From: JAFAXD01 sp963816775
GTDB taxonomy: Bacteria > Pseudomonadota > Alphaproteobacteria > Rhizobiales > Xanthobacteraceae
DNA length: 64,000 nt
Reading direction: 5' to 3'
Assembly: GCA_963816775.1 (NCBI GenBank)
Contig: CAWFLX010000040.1
Span: 1-64,000, forward strand
This document shows positions 1 through 6,928 of this stretch, piece after piece (the first letter of the stretch is position 1; each line of letters starts with the position of its first letter). Made by a program: the position numbers and the translations under genes. The notes under the pieces are model-generated. The model was not told where the DNA came from. It saw only the letters and a program-made list of their open reading frames with translations, and did not search any database.

Positions 1-202
1 ATTAAATCAATGGTTTAGTCCCTGATCGTGCCCCGATGTATGTTGCGTCATGTTGCAAACTGTTCCCTTTACGTTTCAAGGGTTTACAAGGGCTGCCGGC
101 AATTCCGTGCGACACAAATGCGACAGCAAACTTGCGCGGTCACATAGAGTTCCTGTCGTGGCAACAAATGAGAAGCACCCCGCACGGTAAGGCGTAACTT
201 CA

Positions 203-898
203 CTAACCATTGGAGTGCTTCCTTGCGTGCCCCGGTCGCCTCAGCCATGGTCTGAAAGTGGTCCGGTGATCGCTCGAGATTTTCGACTTTGACCCCTCCG
301 GCAGCTTCGGAGGGACATTGCCGATCCTTAATCCCGCAAACGACGCTTTTGTGTCGAACGTCACATAGCACGGCGCCCGAGTTCTGATCGAAACGCGCCC
401 TTGGCGTTCGGAGAGAAACACGACCTTGTAGTTGTTGAACATAGCATCCCGTGCTGTGGCATGGCAGCAGTTCTCGGTGGTCGTTCCCGAGATGATCACC
501 GTGGTGATGCCCCACTCGCGCAGGATAAGGTCGAGATCAGTGCCAAAGAACGCGCTATAGCGATGTTTTTTGATGATGTGTTCGCCTGCAGCCGGAGCGA
601 GGCCAGAGAAGATCTCTACGCCTTTCGTTCCGTCAACCAGTGTTGATCGGTCGGCGATGGGCGAGTAGAGGTCGTCGTAAAGCCCCATGTCGGACCCGTC
701 GCGCCGATGGACGTGAGCGGTGTAGATCACTCGGATGCCCTTTTCTCGGCAGAAGTTAAGCGTAGAGGCAAGCTTCGGCACCATCGCGGCTGCGGCGGCA
801 GATTGAAGTTTGGCCCCTTTCGCCACAAAGTCATTTTGCATATCGACGACGATCATCACCGTCTTCGCCGAGTTGATTTGATCAAGATGGTATGGCAT
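203..898 (-). CDS. Isochorismatase-family cysteine hydrolase with an abnormal C-terminus
   Basis: Isochorismatase-like hydrolases act on amides or enol ethers through an Asp-Lys-Cys triad. All three are visible: D19 in VVDMQNDF, K111 in KKHRYSAF and C144 in TTTENCCHATARD. The substrate cannot be read; the family includes nicotinamidases, N-carbamoylsarcosine amidases and others. A Shine-Dalgarno-like AGAGAGG lies just upstream of the ATG. The fold looks normal to about residue 165 (YKVVFLS), after which the usual final helix is missing and the last 65 or so residues (Arg/Pro rich) match nothing I recognise. I infer a 3' frameshift or recombination that replaced the tail. It faces no obvious partner gene. 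Confidence 0.75.
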   Translation of the reverse strand: MPYHLDQINSAKTVMIVVDMQNDFVAKGAKLQSAAAAAMVPKLASTLNFCREKGIRVIYTAHVHRRDGSDMGLYDDLYSPIADRSTLVDGTKGVEIFSGLAPAAGEHIIKKHRYSAFFGTDLDLILREWGITTVIISGTTTENCCHATARDAMFNNYKVVFLSERQGRVSIRTRAPCYVTFDTKASFAGLRIGNVPPKLPEGSKSKISSDHRTTFRPWLRRPGHARKHSNG

Positions 899-1048
899 GT
901 TGACCTCTCTTGATTAAACAGATTTCCAATTAGCTTTTGCGCCCGCTGGCGGCCAAGGTCGAAGCATACCGAGCCGCGCTCGCGGGCTGACCCGCTTTTT
1001 AGGCGAACGAGAGCTTGCGTCGTGCCACGCGCCAGCGGGCTATTAGCG

Positions 1049-1132
1049 CTACCAATGCTGCATGATGAAGAGGGCCGCGAGCAGGAGCGCGCCAAACACG
1101 ACATCAACCAAGGCGATTGTGTCTAGTATCAC
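1049..1132 (-). CDS. Possible 27-residue single-pass membrane peptide
   Basis: In the otherwise empty stretch 899-1426 one short frame, with a GTG start and an in-frame stop just upstream, encodes a very hydrophobic 27-residue peptide. It contains VDVVFGALLLAALF and ends MQHW. It could be a small membrane peptide or the remnant of a larger membrane protein. There is no clear ribosome binding site, so support is weak. Nothing else is seen in 899-1048 or 1133-1426. Confidence 0.25.
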   Translation of the reverse strand: MILDTIALVDVVFGALLLAALFIMQHW

Positions 1133-1426
1133 AGGCTTCTGGCCCCATCACGTTGCCAATGGTCTCATCGCCACACCTTTGCTAGTCGATGAGAGAGCGG
1201 CGCACCCGAAAAATCATCAATCACGAAATATGTGACACAGACCACATGCCGGCCACTGGGTCCGTGATGTCAACCCTCTTGTTGTCCATTTTGGGCAGCA
1301 CGCAGCGCGTCCGCGGTTTCCAGCGTCGCCGATCAGCGCCACACCTTGCCTGTCAGGCTCGGCTGCGGCGATTGCTCTTTCCAGTTCGGCCGCGTTGCGT
1401 GTCCCAATTTGATTGTAGCGAAGCCG

Positions 1427-1840
1427 TCACTTGACCACTTCGATTATTGGCTTGTCCTTGTCCACGATCATCAGGCCGAGGAGCCGCATTGGTTCGCTGC
1501 TGATAACTTTGCCGCCGTGCCAGCGACCGCCTTCCACGTATTGCGATTCTCCCGCTTTTAAGTTCCTGACGGGCCTTCCTTCGACTTCAGCGGCCCATTC
1601 GCCAGCAAGAACCAGATGAAATTCATCTCCATGATGGAAGTGTCTTGGGACCATCGCGCCAGCCGGAACGTCATAAATGTTTGCGATCACCTGTTTGTTG
1701 GCGACACCGGCAAGATCGCTCTTGGTAAGGTTCGTAACTTTGTTTCCTGCGAAGCCGCCCTGTTCTTGGCCGAGTACAAAAGAGACGCAGCTCATAAGAG
1801 TTACGAGCGCAATGCCGCAGATAATATGACCAGCCTTCAT
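1427..1840 (-). CDS. Exported cupin-domain protein
   Basis: This is a single-cupin beta-barrel protein of 137 residues. The start at 1840 gives a signal peptide (MKAGHIICGIALVTLMSCV, cleavage near VLGQEQ); a longer frame reaching 1906 would bury that signal, so I prefer 1840. The metal-binding cupin motif 1 is visible as PRHFHHGDEFHLVLAGE, and a second His occurs in GGRWHGG. Such periplasmic cupins bind a metal ion and a small ligand, but their reaction is usually unknown. A perfect palindrome lies about 60 bases upstream of the start (1899-1912). It appears to be monocistronic. Confidence 0.75.
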   Translation of the reverse strand: MKAGHIICGIALVTLMSCVSFVLGQEQGGFAGNKVTNLTKSDLAGVANKQVIANIYDVPAGAMVPRHFHHGDEFHLVLAGEWAAEVEGRPVRNLKAGESQYVEGGRWHGGKVISSEPMRLLGLMIVDKDKPIIEVVK

Positions 1841-1898
1841 GGTGTGTGGACGATGCTCTTCCAGGGTCAATATACGCCGGTCGGAGCGAGGGATCGTA

Positions 1899-1912
1899 TG
1901 TGACAAGTCACA
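1899..1912. promoter_or_regulatory. Perfect 14-base palindrome upstream of the cupin gene
   Basis: TGTGACAAGTCACA is a perfect inverted repeat. TGTGA/TCACA halves are typical of CRP/FNR-superfamily sites, but the spacer is 4 rather than the 6 bases of a CRP site; FNR/DNR sites have 4. It sits about 60 bases upstream of the cupin start, where an operator or activator site would be expected. The role is inferred. Confidence 0.35.
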
Positions 1913-1959
1913 GCAGCGCCGGTAAGCCAGAACCGGCTGATAGCGCCCAATGCCAGCGC

Positions 1960-2112
1960 GTCGATATTATCCGCAAGCGCGCCGAGCATCTCGGCACTGT
2001 AGAGGCCGCCACCGAGAAGGAAGCGATCGAGAAGGCGGCCGAGCGATTCGAGATTCCGACCGAGCGCCGCAATCGAATTGCCGTGCAGAAGATGGGCAAG
2101 GATAAGGATTAG
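1960..2112 (+). pseudogene. Fragment of a small conserved rhizobial protein
   Basis: The reading frame from IIRKRAEHLGTVEA to the stop resembles a family of roughly 60-residue hypothetical proteins common in Bradyrhizobium relatives (pattern RKRAxxLGTVEAxxxxxAxxxA). The open frame runs upstream to 1846, but the region before residue 40 of that frame does not look like the family and overlaps the cupin promoter region. The authentic start therefore seems lost or replaced. The function of the family is unknown, and recognition is from memory. Confidence 0.35.
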
Positions 2113-2183
2113 CTGGGCAATCTTTCACACAAGCCTCCGACAGAAGGGCCTGCGTCTCGCGGGGATTAGCTATGCCCCTAACT

Positions 2184-2462
2184 TCAGATAGATGGACCAA
2201 GCCGTGTTATTCGGCACGTTTGGTCTCGGTGGGGCAGTTCCGTACGGCCGACGGTCTTGTCCTGCTGGGCGGCGGGGCGCTGGGGCCTCAGATGTCCCGC
2301 CGTTCGTTGGCAGTGTTTCTTCACACCGGGGGACGATTGGCGTTCGAGATCTAAGCACGATCGCGCAACCGCCAGCCATCGCGCCCCCTCAGGTGAATCG
2401 GGTTGCCGCAGCGCTATTTCTGTAAAGGCCTCGCGGAGACGCCGATAATCGTCGGACCGCAT
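2184..2462 (-). CDS. Small hypothetical protein, C-terminus probably scrambled
   Basis: This encodes 92 residues from the ATG at 2462 (MRSDDYRRLREAF). The first 45 residues (EGARWLAVARSCLDLERQ) resemble a small helical protein family with an ARWLxxAxxxxxLA signature, which recurs in the gene at 4057-4260. The remaining residues are rich in Arg, Gln and Pro and do not continue the pattern. The gene may therefore be read through into unrelated DNA. The function is unknown and there is no operon partner. Confidence 0.35.
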   Translation of the reverse strand: MRSDDYRRLREAFTEIALRQPDSPEGARWLAVARSCLDLERQSSPGVKKHCQRTAGHLRPQRPAAQQDKTVGRTELPHRDQTCRITRLGPSI

Positions 2463-2729
2463 TGCTGTATTCCCAAGCCGCATGCCCATCAACGATGATG
2501 CGATGCTGCACTGCGGAATGGTATCTATCTCTGGATATAGATGGCTGTGATTTGTTCTCTGTTGCGATTTCGAAAGGCAATTTGATGAATAAAACGCGAG
2601 AAGCGCTCTGAGGGCTTAACCGATGGGCAACGCTTGCCTCTCTATCGTCGGATGAAGTGCGGGACCGTACTTATCCCGGCATTGTCTTGCGGCACCACGT
2701 ACGGGGTACTGGCAGCAGGAGAAAACAAA

Positions 2730-2819
2730 ATGGCTTTTGCGATCGGCCTTTTGATATTTGCTGCAGTGATTGGCTCGCACGGATTCCTTTGGTGGAGCTG
2801 CAGCCGCCACGGCGGCTGA
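2730..2819 (+). CDS. Possible 29-residue membrane peptide
   Basis: This short frame has a good ribosome binding site (AGGAG about 8 bases before the ATG) and encodes MAFAIGLLIFAAVIGSHGF followed by LWWSCSRHGG. That is one transmembrane segment with a short charged tail. The frame also extends upstream to 2634, but the Shine-Dalgarno spacing favours 2730. The function is unknown. The hydrophobic core plus the binding site make translation plausible. Confidence 0.35.
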   Translation: MAFAIGLLIFAAVIGSHGFLWWSCSRHGG

Positions 2820-2830
2820 CCAAGGCGAGA

Positions 2831-3052
2831 CTATTGGTTTAGTTTGCTCCAAAGCGGACGAACGCTGGCCTTCTGGCAACATTCTCGGCAATCAAGATGC
2901 CCGCCGAACCAAGAGACCGTCAAAGAATTGGGGAACTTGCTTACGTCGAGTGTACGCGTCGCGCCACATTCGGTGCAGAATACCTGCAGAGAATTGGCGC
3001 CCAACGCGCGCATGTCTCCCAAGGTTAGCGCGGGACGGCGGCGGCGCGGCAT
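2831..3052 (-). CDS. Small zinc-ribbon-like protein of the MTLGNMR family
   Basis: From the internal ATG at 3052 the product is about 73 residues. It has the family signature LTLGDMRALGANSL followed by two Cys pairs, CTEC and CREC, which suggests a treble-clef or zinc-ribbon fold. Proteins of this kind are abundant hypothetical genes in Bradyrhizobium-like genomes and their role is unknown. The longer frame to 3148 adds an unlikely Pro/Arg-rich leader. This is the only apparently complete copy in the window; N-terminal fragments of the family occur at 3275, 6929, 9051 and about 16,827. Confidence 0.5.
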   Translation of the reverse strand: MPRRRRPALTLGDMRALGANSLQVFCTECGATRTLDVSKFPNSLTVSWFGGHLDCRECCQKASVRPLWSKLNQ

Positions 3053-3274
3053 CGCCAGCAAATGCTCGAAGTTAGTTCCCGGCCACCGGCGGCTTGGGAG
3101 AAGCGGGGGCCAATGGCTGGGAGGAGAAGCCCTCAGAGTGGGGATCAAAGTGAGCGTGGAGGATCGTCCTCAGCGCGTCGTGCGTAAATATATCCGCCGA
3201 TAGTATTCCGCGTCGGCCAGCAGCTTTCGTCCTAGACAAGTGGCATCCAAACCCAAACTCCGCCCGGCCCGCCG

Positions 3275-3325
3275 ATGACGCTCGGCAACATGCGCCGCGA
3301 AAAAGGAGGCTCCAAGCGCAAATAG
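3275..3325 (+). pseudogene. N-terminal fragment of an MTLGNMR-family gene
   Basis: An ATG opens the family signature MTLGNMR, but after seven residues the sequence turns into REKGGSKRK and stops. The cysteine part of the family is absent. The break point coincides with the repeat at 3299-3336, also found at 10,239, which suggests recombination. Confidence 0.45.
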
Positions 3326-3336
3326 CTAGGAGCGCA
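3299..3336 (+). repeat. Dispersed repeat, copy 1 (partner at 10,239-10,275)
   Basis: AAAAAGGAGG followed by TCCAAGCGCAAAT, one variable base, and GCTAGGAGCGCA is shared with 10,239-10,275. There is one insertion or deletion and one A/G difference. In each place it is joined to a different broken gene: an MTLGNMR fragment here, the arylsulfatase remnant there. Confidence 0.6.
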
Positions 3337-3357
3337 CGCTGCCGATTAGGCGAGCCA

Positions 3358-3398
3358 CCGGGTGCTTGTGGGCGAAGGCCGGGTGTCGTTTAGGGACG
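3358..3398 (+). repeat. 41-base repeat upstream of the GYD gene (partner at 4539-4579)
   Basis: Positions 3358-3398 and 4539-4579 differ at only about one base (GAAGG versus GATGG). Both lie just upstream of small unrelated genes (GYD protein, KOW protein). One frame reads RVLVGEGRVSFRD here and RVLVGDGRVSFRD in the partner. The repeat may therefore be a relic of a coding end rather than a promoter. Confidence 0.65.
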
Positions 3399-3426
3399 TT
3401 CCCCGTACAGCCACGGAGAAATGATC

Positions 3427-3720
3427 ATGGCGAACTATGTCATCCTTGCCACGTTCACTGATCAAGGCGTCAAAACCGCTAAAGACTCACCTAAGCGAGC
3501 TGAAGCATTCAAGCAAATGGCCAAAACCTTCGATGTGACCGTGAAAGAAATATTTTGGACTCAGGGACGCTATGACATTGTAATAATCACTGAAGCCCCA
3601 GATGAGGTTGCCGCTACCGCGCTTAACTTGAGCCTTAGCGCACTGGGTAACATCCGCACAGAATTGTTGCGGGCTTTTTCAGCAGAAGAGATGACGAAGA
3701 TTGTAGCAAAGATGGTCTGA
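3427..3720 (+). CDS. GYD domain-containing protein
   Basis: This is a small ferredoxin-like-fold protein of 97 residues matching the GYD family (MANYVILATFTDQGVK; WTQGRYDIVIITEAPDE, the GYD-like signature). Family members form alpha-beta sandwiches related to the Dabb and AsnC ligand-binding folds, and their biochemical role is not established. An ATG six bases earlier is possible, but GGAG lies only 2-3 bases before it and at a better spacing to 3427. A GC-rich hairpin (GCCCCG...CGGGGC at about 3732-3761) follows the stop and may help end transcription. It appears intact and monocistronic. Confidence 0.8.
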   Translation: MANYVILATFTDQGVKTAKDSPKRAEAFKQMAKTFDVTVKEIFWTQGRYDIVIITEAPDEVAATALNLSLSALGNIRTELLRAFSAEEMTKIVAKMV

Positions 3721-3831
3721 ATAGTCGCAAACGGCCCCGATTCCGCAAGCGCAGAGACCGGGGCTCAGCAGGCATTGGGGCCCTAGATTTCCTGCCGATC
3801 TTTTGTCGCCGCGACGGCAGGCATGGTTCAC

Positions 3832-3845
3832 GTGATATTTGTCAC
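3832..3845. promoter_or_regulatory. Candidate CRP-like site (GTGA-N6-TCAC)
   Basis: GTGATATTTGTCAC has the 4+6+4 architecture of a CRP/FNR-superfamily site, although the outer T/A bases are C and C. It lies about 90 bases before the small genes at 3932 and 4057. Chance occurrence cannot be excluded. Confidence 0.2.
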
Positions 3846-3931
3846 CTACCCTTGGCCACTGCTTAATTGTCTATATCCAAGGGGATATTCACCAACCGTT
3901 GACGCCCGGTCATGATGCACAGCAGGGGCAG

Positions 3932-4060
3932 ATGAGGTCGACGATGCCTATGCTGTTTTGGCTGCCCCTGATTTTCATGAATGCGCTATTCGAAATGGCA
4001 GTTTCGCCTACCAAAAGCGCGCCGAAACCAACCCGGCCTGAACAGCCGGTTCTGCCATGA
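3932..4060 (+). CDS. Small membrane peptide overlapping the next gene
   Basis: This encodes 42 residues: a hydrophobic segment (MPMLFWLPLIFMNALFEMAV) followed by a Lys/Pro-rich tail. Its stop overlaps the start of the following gene by four bases (ATGA), which supports translational coupling. AGGGGCAG lies just before the ATG. Internal ATGs at residues 5 and 7 are alternative starts. The function is unknown. Confidence 0.4.
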   Translation: MRSTMPMLFWLPLIFMNALFEMAVSPTKSAPKPTRPEQPVLP

Positions 4061-4260
4061 CTGAGGGTGAGCCGAGTTTTGGTGAATATCACCGCCAAGG
4101 CATGGCGTGTCTTACGATGGCGCGACAATGGTCGGGCTTGCCTGATGTGCAAGCCCGTTGGCTTATGATGTCGCAGACTTGGTTCAAACTTGCACAGAAA
4201 GCTGACGAACCGTCGCCGCAAAGCTACCCTTCGAACGTTGTGCCACTGAAATCGAGATAA
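4057..4260 (+). CDS. Small hypothetical protein (ARWLMMSQTWFKLA signature)
   Basis: This 67-residue soluble protein has a central helix DVQARWLMMSQTWFKLAQKA, resembling a small family that is widespread in Bradyrhizobium-type genomes; the N-terminal half of the gene at 2184-2462 shares the pattern. No catalytic motif is visible. The ATGA overlap with the preceding membrane peptide suggests a two-gene transcript. It looks intact; the function is unknown. Confidence 0.55.
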   Translation: MTEGEPSFGEYHRQGMACLTMARQWSGLPDVQARWLMMSQTWFKLAQKADEPSPQSYPSNVVPLKSR

Positions 4261-4538
4261 GTTTTATTCGAAAGCGCGAAGCTATGATCGCGTTTCTCAG
4301 GCGTTTATCCCTGCACTACGGGATCTATCGTCGCTATCCATTGACCCCATTTTCGGCACTGAAAAATGCATGGCGCATCGCCCGGTGAGGAGAGCCGTAG
4401 CACGTTGAATTGAACGTCTGAGCCGTTGCCCGCCGCCAGGCGCAAGCAGACGCGCGACCGCGTTGCTCGGTCTCGGCGCAATAAGGAGTCTCTTTCAGCT
4501 AATGGGTAGGAGCGTAGGCTCTTGGTAGAGGTGAGGCC
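4261..4538. other. Non-coding stretch before the KOW gene
   Basis: No convincing gene is seen. An open frame on the minus strand (4305-4778) is mainly a shadow of the KOW gene and shows low-complexity His/Phe composition. The right end of the stretch runs into the 41-base repeat at 4539-4579. Confidence 0.5.
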
Positions 4539-4579
4539 CCGGGTGCTTGTGGGCGATGGCCGGGTGTCGTTTAGGGACG
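4539..4579 (+). repeat. 41-base repeat upstream of the KOW gene (partner at 3358-3398)
   Basis: This is nearly identical to 3358-3398. In one frame it reads RVLVGDGRVSFRDGKLEVA and stops at the start of the KOW gene, which would suit the C-terminus of a lost protein. Confidence 0.65.
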
Positions 4580-4595
4580 GAAAACTGGAGGTCGC

Positions 4596-4790
4596 ATGAG
4601 AACCTATCATCCTCGCGAAGGTCAAATCGTTCGAGTCGTGGATGGCCCGTTTACCGGCTTTTGCGGCGAAGTGAAAGAAGTGGATGAAAAGTCTTCGACT
4701 GTCAAAGTTAGCGTTCAGGTGTATGGCCGCATGACGCCAGTGGATGTAGCGCCTGAACAAATCGAACGGGTGGCACAAAATTCAAAGTGA
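4596..4790 (+). CDS. Stand-alone KOW-domain protein (NusG C-terminal-like)
   Basis: The whole 64-residue product is one KOW/SH3-like domain. GQIVRVVDGPFTGFCGEV and the following VDEKSSTVKVSVQVYGRMTPVDV segment match the C-terminal half of transcription factor NusG, where that domain contacts Rho or ribosomal protein S10. The NusG N-terminal domain that binds RNA polymerase is absent. TGGAGG lies at good distance from the ATG. It may be a free-standing RNA- or S10-binding module or a relic of a nusG paralogue; the intact frame and binding site favour a real gene. Its upstream region is the 41-base repeat. Confidence 0.7.
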   Translation: MRTYHPREGQIVRVVDGPFTGFCGEVKEVDEKSSTVKVSVQVYGRMTPVDVAPEQIERVAQNSK

Positions 4791-4800
4791 GGCACTACCC

Positions 4801-4913
4801 GCTTTTGGCACTTAGCGGACGTTGATGGGTTGCCGATCAATGTCCGCTTTCGGGGGTCAAGCAGACATCACAAACCGACGGCGCCATGTCCGCTAATGAC
4901 CCAAAGCGGACAT
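4801..4913. repeat. Direct repeat A flanking the GFA gene (partner 5522-5635)
   Basis: About 113 bases are repeated with roughly nine-tenths identity at 5522-5635, one on each side of the GFA gene. Each copy contains two hairpins of the dispersed palindrome: an imperfect one starting ATGTCCGCTTTCGGGGG, and a perfect one, ATGTCCGCT...AGCGGACAT. Translation of this repeat gives spurious ORFs beginning MSANDPKRT or MSALPPK. Confidence 0.8.
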
Positions 4914-4953
4914 GGGCCAAATCGTCGGCGCTCTCTAACTGAGAAGAACTTAT

Positions 4954-5403
4954 TCAACGAAGCTGCTTAGATTTCTCTATCAAGGCTGCTCGAAAATCAT
5001 TGTCGGGTTCGCCGGATCGAGACAATTCACATCCGAGCCGCGCCCAAGATATCGCTGTTTCGGTGTACATCTCGCCAGCAACAGTTAACTGGCTCACGCT
5101 ATCGATAGCCCCGCCGGCAAATATCTTCCGATGGGGGGCAGCCTTGATACTCCACCGAATAGTTGTCCCGCAATTCGGACAGAACTCATAATCAACCGAT
5201 CGTCCGCTTTCGGCCTTGCGCGTGAAGGTCTTCGTCTCACCCTGAAGACTAGTAACGCTGGCGTTATCGACCACAACAGATACGCCAAACGCGCTTCCTG
5301 TGCGCTTCTTGCAAGCTTGGCAATGACACGCCAGGACATACAAACAGTCGTCAATCGCGAATTGTACGGAGCCGCACGAACAGCCACCTGTGTAGGAGGT
5401 CAT
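4954..5403 (-). CDS. GFA-family zinc protein (glutathione-dependent formaldehyde-activating-like)
   Basis: This 149-residue protein has the GFA/CENP-V fold. Zinc ligands are visible in order: GGCSCGSVQF, CHCQACKKRTGSAFG and CPNCGTTIR. The founding member (Gfa) was described as S-hydroxymethylglutathione synthase, but many paralogues have no known substrate. I place the start at 5403 (MTSYTGGCSCG), where family members begin; the longer frame to 5532 runs through the flanking direct repeat. Two direct repeats bracket the gene, so it may have arrived or been kept as a recombination cassette. Confidence 0.85.
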   Translation of the reverse strand: MTSYTGGCSCGSVQFAIDDCLYVLACHCQACKKRTGSAFGVSVVVDNASVTSLQGETKTFTRKAESGRSVDYEFCPNCGTTIRWSIKAAPHRKIFAGGAIDSVSQLTVAGEMYTETAISWARLGCELSRSGEPDNDFRAALIEKSKQLR

Positions 5404-5521
5404 GTACTTGTCCCTTGTATCTTTGGTAACGGCGAAGCTGACCGGAATTTCCGCTACCGCATTTGTCCGCCTTCGGACTATAGCGGATAAAGGCGGATTT
5501 TTGGGCCGGGACGGAATGTCC

Positions 5522-5635
5522 GCTATTGGCACTTAGCGGACGTCGAGGGGGCTGTCGATCAATGTCCGTTTTCGGGGGTAAAGCAGACATCACAAACCGA
5601 CGGCGCCATGTCCGCTAATGACCCAAAGCGGACAT
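5522..5635. repeat. Direct repeat B flanking the GFA gene (partner 4801-4913)
   Basis: This is the second copy of the GFA-flanking repeat, again with two TGTCCG-type hairpins. It lies immediately upstream of the GFA promoter region and runs to about 160 bases before the glycosyltransferase. Confidence 0.8.
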
Positions 5636-5792
5636 CGACGGGACTGAAACCCGCAGTGATTCGCAACAACCTGATCGAACTCCACGGAAAGCGTGCCCAG
5701 CGCGTTCGTCACAATATCGAGCGTGTAGAAGGCGCTTGCCTTTTTTGCTATTTTTCGCGGCGTCGCCTTGCTGGCGTCGCGAGGGGGTTCAC

Positions 5793-6593
5793 ATGTTGGA
5801 AGCAGTGGAGCTGCTCGCCAGCACCAATTTTCTCCTGCTCGCCTTCTCGGTCCTGATCTTCGATATCCCCCGCTATACGCTAACGCTCGTTTCGTTGGCT
5901 TTGTCGGGCTTCTGGAGACGAACCGATCGAGTGCCTGAAGGCAACGTTTCGGTCAGCGTGATAATTCCGACGTTCAACGGCGGCTCTGGGCTTGCCCCTA
6001 CGATTGCCTCGCTGCGGCGACAAACCCTGCGGCCGGTCGAGATTATCGTCGTGGACGACGGCTCGACCGACGATACACGCGCGGTCGCGGAGCGCGCGCG
6101 TGCGCTAGGGCAGGTCAGTATGGTGATCTGCCATGGCACGCGCTGCGGCCGCAGCCAGGCAATAAACGCCGGGGCCCGGTTTGCCAGCGGCGATCTCATC
6201 TTGACAGTGGATGCTGATACGATCTTCGAGCCCACCGCCGTCGCGAGAGTTGCCGCCGCATTCGACGACGCCCGCGTCGGCGGAGCAACTTGCAACATTG
6301 CAATTAGCAACGAGCACGAATCTCTGTGGACCGGCCTGCAAGCCGTCGAGTATCTGATGTCGATCAGCGCAGGGAAATCCATTCTGGACATGGCCAACGC
6401 CGTCGCTTGCCTATCCGGCGCCTGTTCGATGTATCGGCGCGATGTATTCCTCCGGCAAGGCGGGCTCGACGTCGGTCCAGGCGAGGATCTAGAGTTCAGC
6501 TTGCGGCTGCGTCGCCTCGGTTATGTGCTCCGTTTCATAGATCGAGGACGGACCCTGCCCCTTTGGACAATATCGCGACTTAGCCACTTTTAG
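5793..6593 (+). pseudogene. Truncated family 2 glycosyltransferase (PgaC/NodC-like)
   Basis: The start at 5793 has a GAGGGGG binding site and gives an N-terminal membrane segment (LLASTNFLLLAFSVLIF) followed by a GT-A domain. VSVIIPTFNGG, VVDDGSTDD, the DxD in LTVDADT and GEDLEFSLRLRRLGY are all present. Processive family members need a QxxRW motif and several C-terminal membrane helices, which are missing here. After GYVLRFI the frame turns into an unrelated tail and stops inside a tandem repeat that looks like an IS end (6572-6617). The gene appears to be inactivated by that insertion. Confidence 0.7.
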
Positions 6594-6617
6594 CATCGCG
6601 ACTTAGCCACTTTTAGC
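6572..6617. repeat. Tandem 23-base repeat, likely IS terminal remnant
   Basis: ATCGCGACTTAGCCACTTTT plus AGC occurs twice in tandem without change. Tandem copies of GCGACTTAGCCACTTTT-like sequence are, as I recall, characteristic of IS21-family ends, where the transposase binds repeated sites. No transposase gene remains nearby. It marks the point where the glycosyltransferase is cut. Confidence 0.5.
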
Positions 6618-6674
6618 TTCGTCGAAGGCAAAGGCCCCAAAGGGAGCCTAAGCGGAAAGGCATGTGCGGAGAAA

Positions 6675-6902
6675 ATGGCACGGGTCCCTGCGCAAAGAAA
6701 TAAGGACGAGATCCCAAGCACCGACCCGGCCCCTGCGATGACTGCGCCGTCCGACACGCCAGATGAAAATGAAAGGCGCAAACAGGACAGTCGCGCGAAG
6801 GCGGTCTATTGCAAATTCCTCGCCGACCGGGAGCCCGACAAGCAGTTGAGGAAGTACTACACCTCGCTCTCTGCCGACTGGGAAAAGGAAGCCGAGAAGT
6901 GA
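6675..6902 (+). CDS. Small charged hypothetical protein
   Basis: This 75-residue protein is hydrophilic, with a Pro/Asp-rich N-terminal half and a helical C-terminal half (FLADREPDKQLRKYYTSL). I do not recognise a domain, although the C-terminal pattern of about 40 residues resembles small proteins seen often in Bradyrhizobium-type genomes. It is followed 26 bases later by a broken MTLGNMR-family gene. There is no clear binding site; moderate confidence in being real. Confidence 0.4.
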   Translation: MARVPAQRNKDEIPSTDPAPAMTAPSDTPDENERRKQDSRAKAVYCKFLADREPDKQLRKYYTSLSADWEKEAEK

Positions 6903-6928
6903 GACAAAAGCACCCGGCCGGTCCGGCG

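Noticed and set aside
84..515. Open frame of 143 codons on the minus strand overlapping the isochorismatase tail
   Set aside because: I tested whether it could be the lost C-terminus of the hydrolase in another frame. It does not resemble the family and its composition is that of a shadow frame.
2192..2448. Several overlapping plus-strand frames
   Set aside because: Arg/Pro/Ala-rich translations without binding sites; they lie opposite the more plausible minus-strand small gene.
4305..4778. 157-codon minus-strand frame
   Set aside because: It is mostly antisense to the KOW gene, with odd His/Phe-rich composition and no start signal.
5351..5593. Frame starting MMSALPPKTDID and the companion MSANDPKRT frame at 5608
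   Set aside because: Both are translations of the dispersed TGTCCG repeat; such ORFs are recurrent annotation artefacts.
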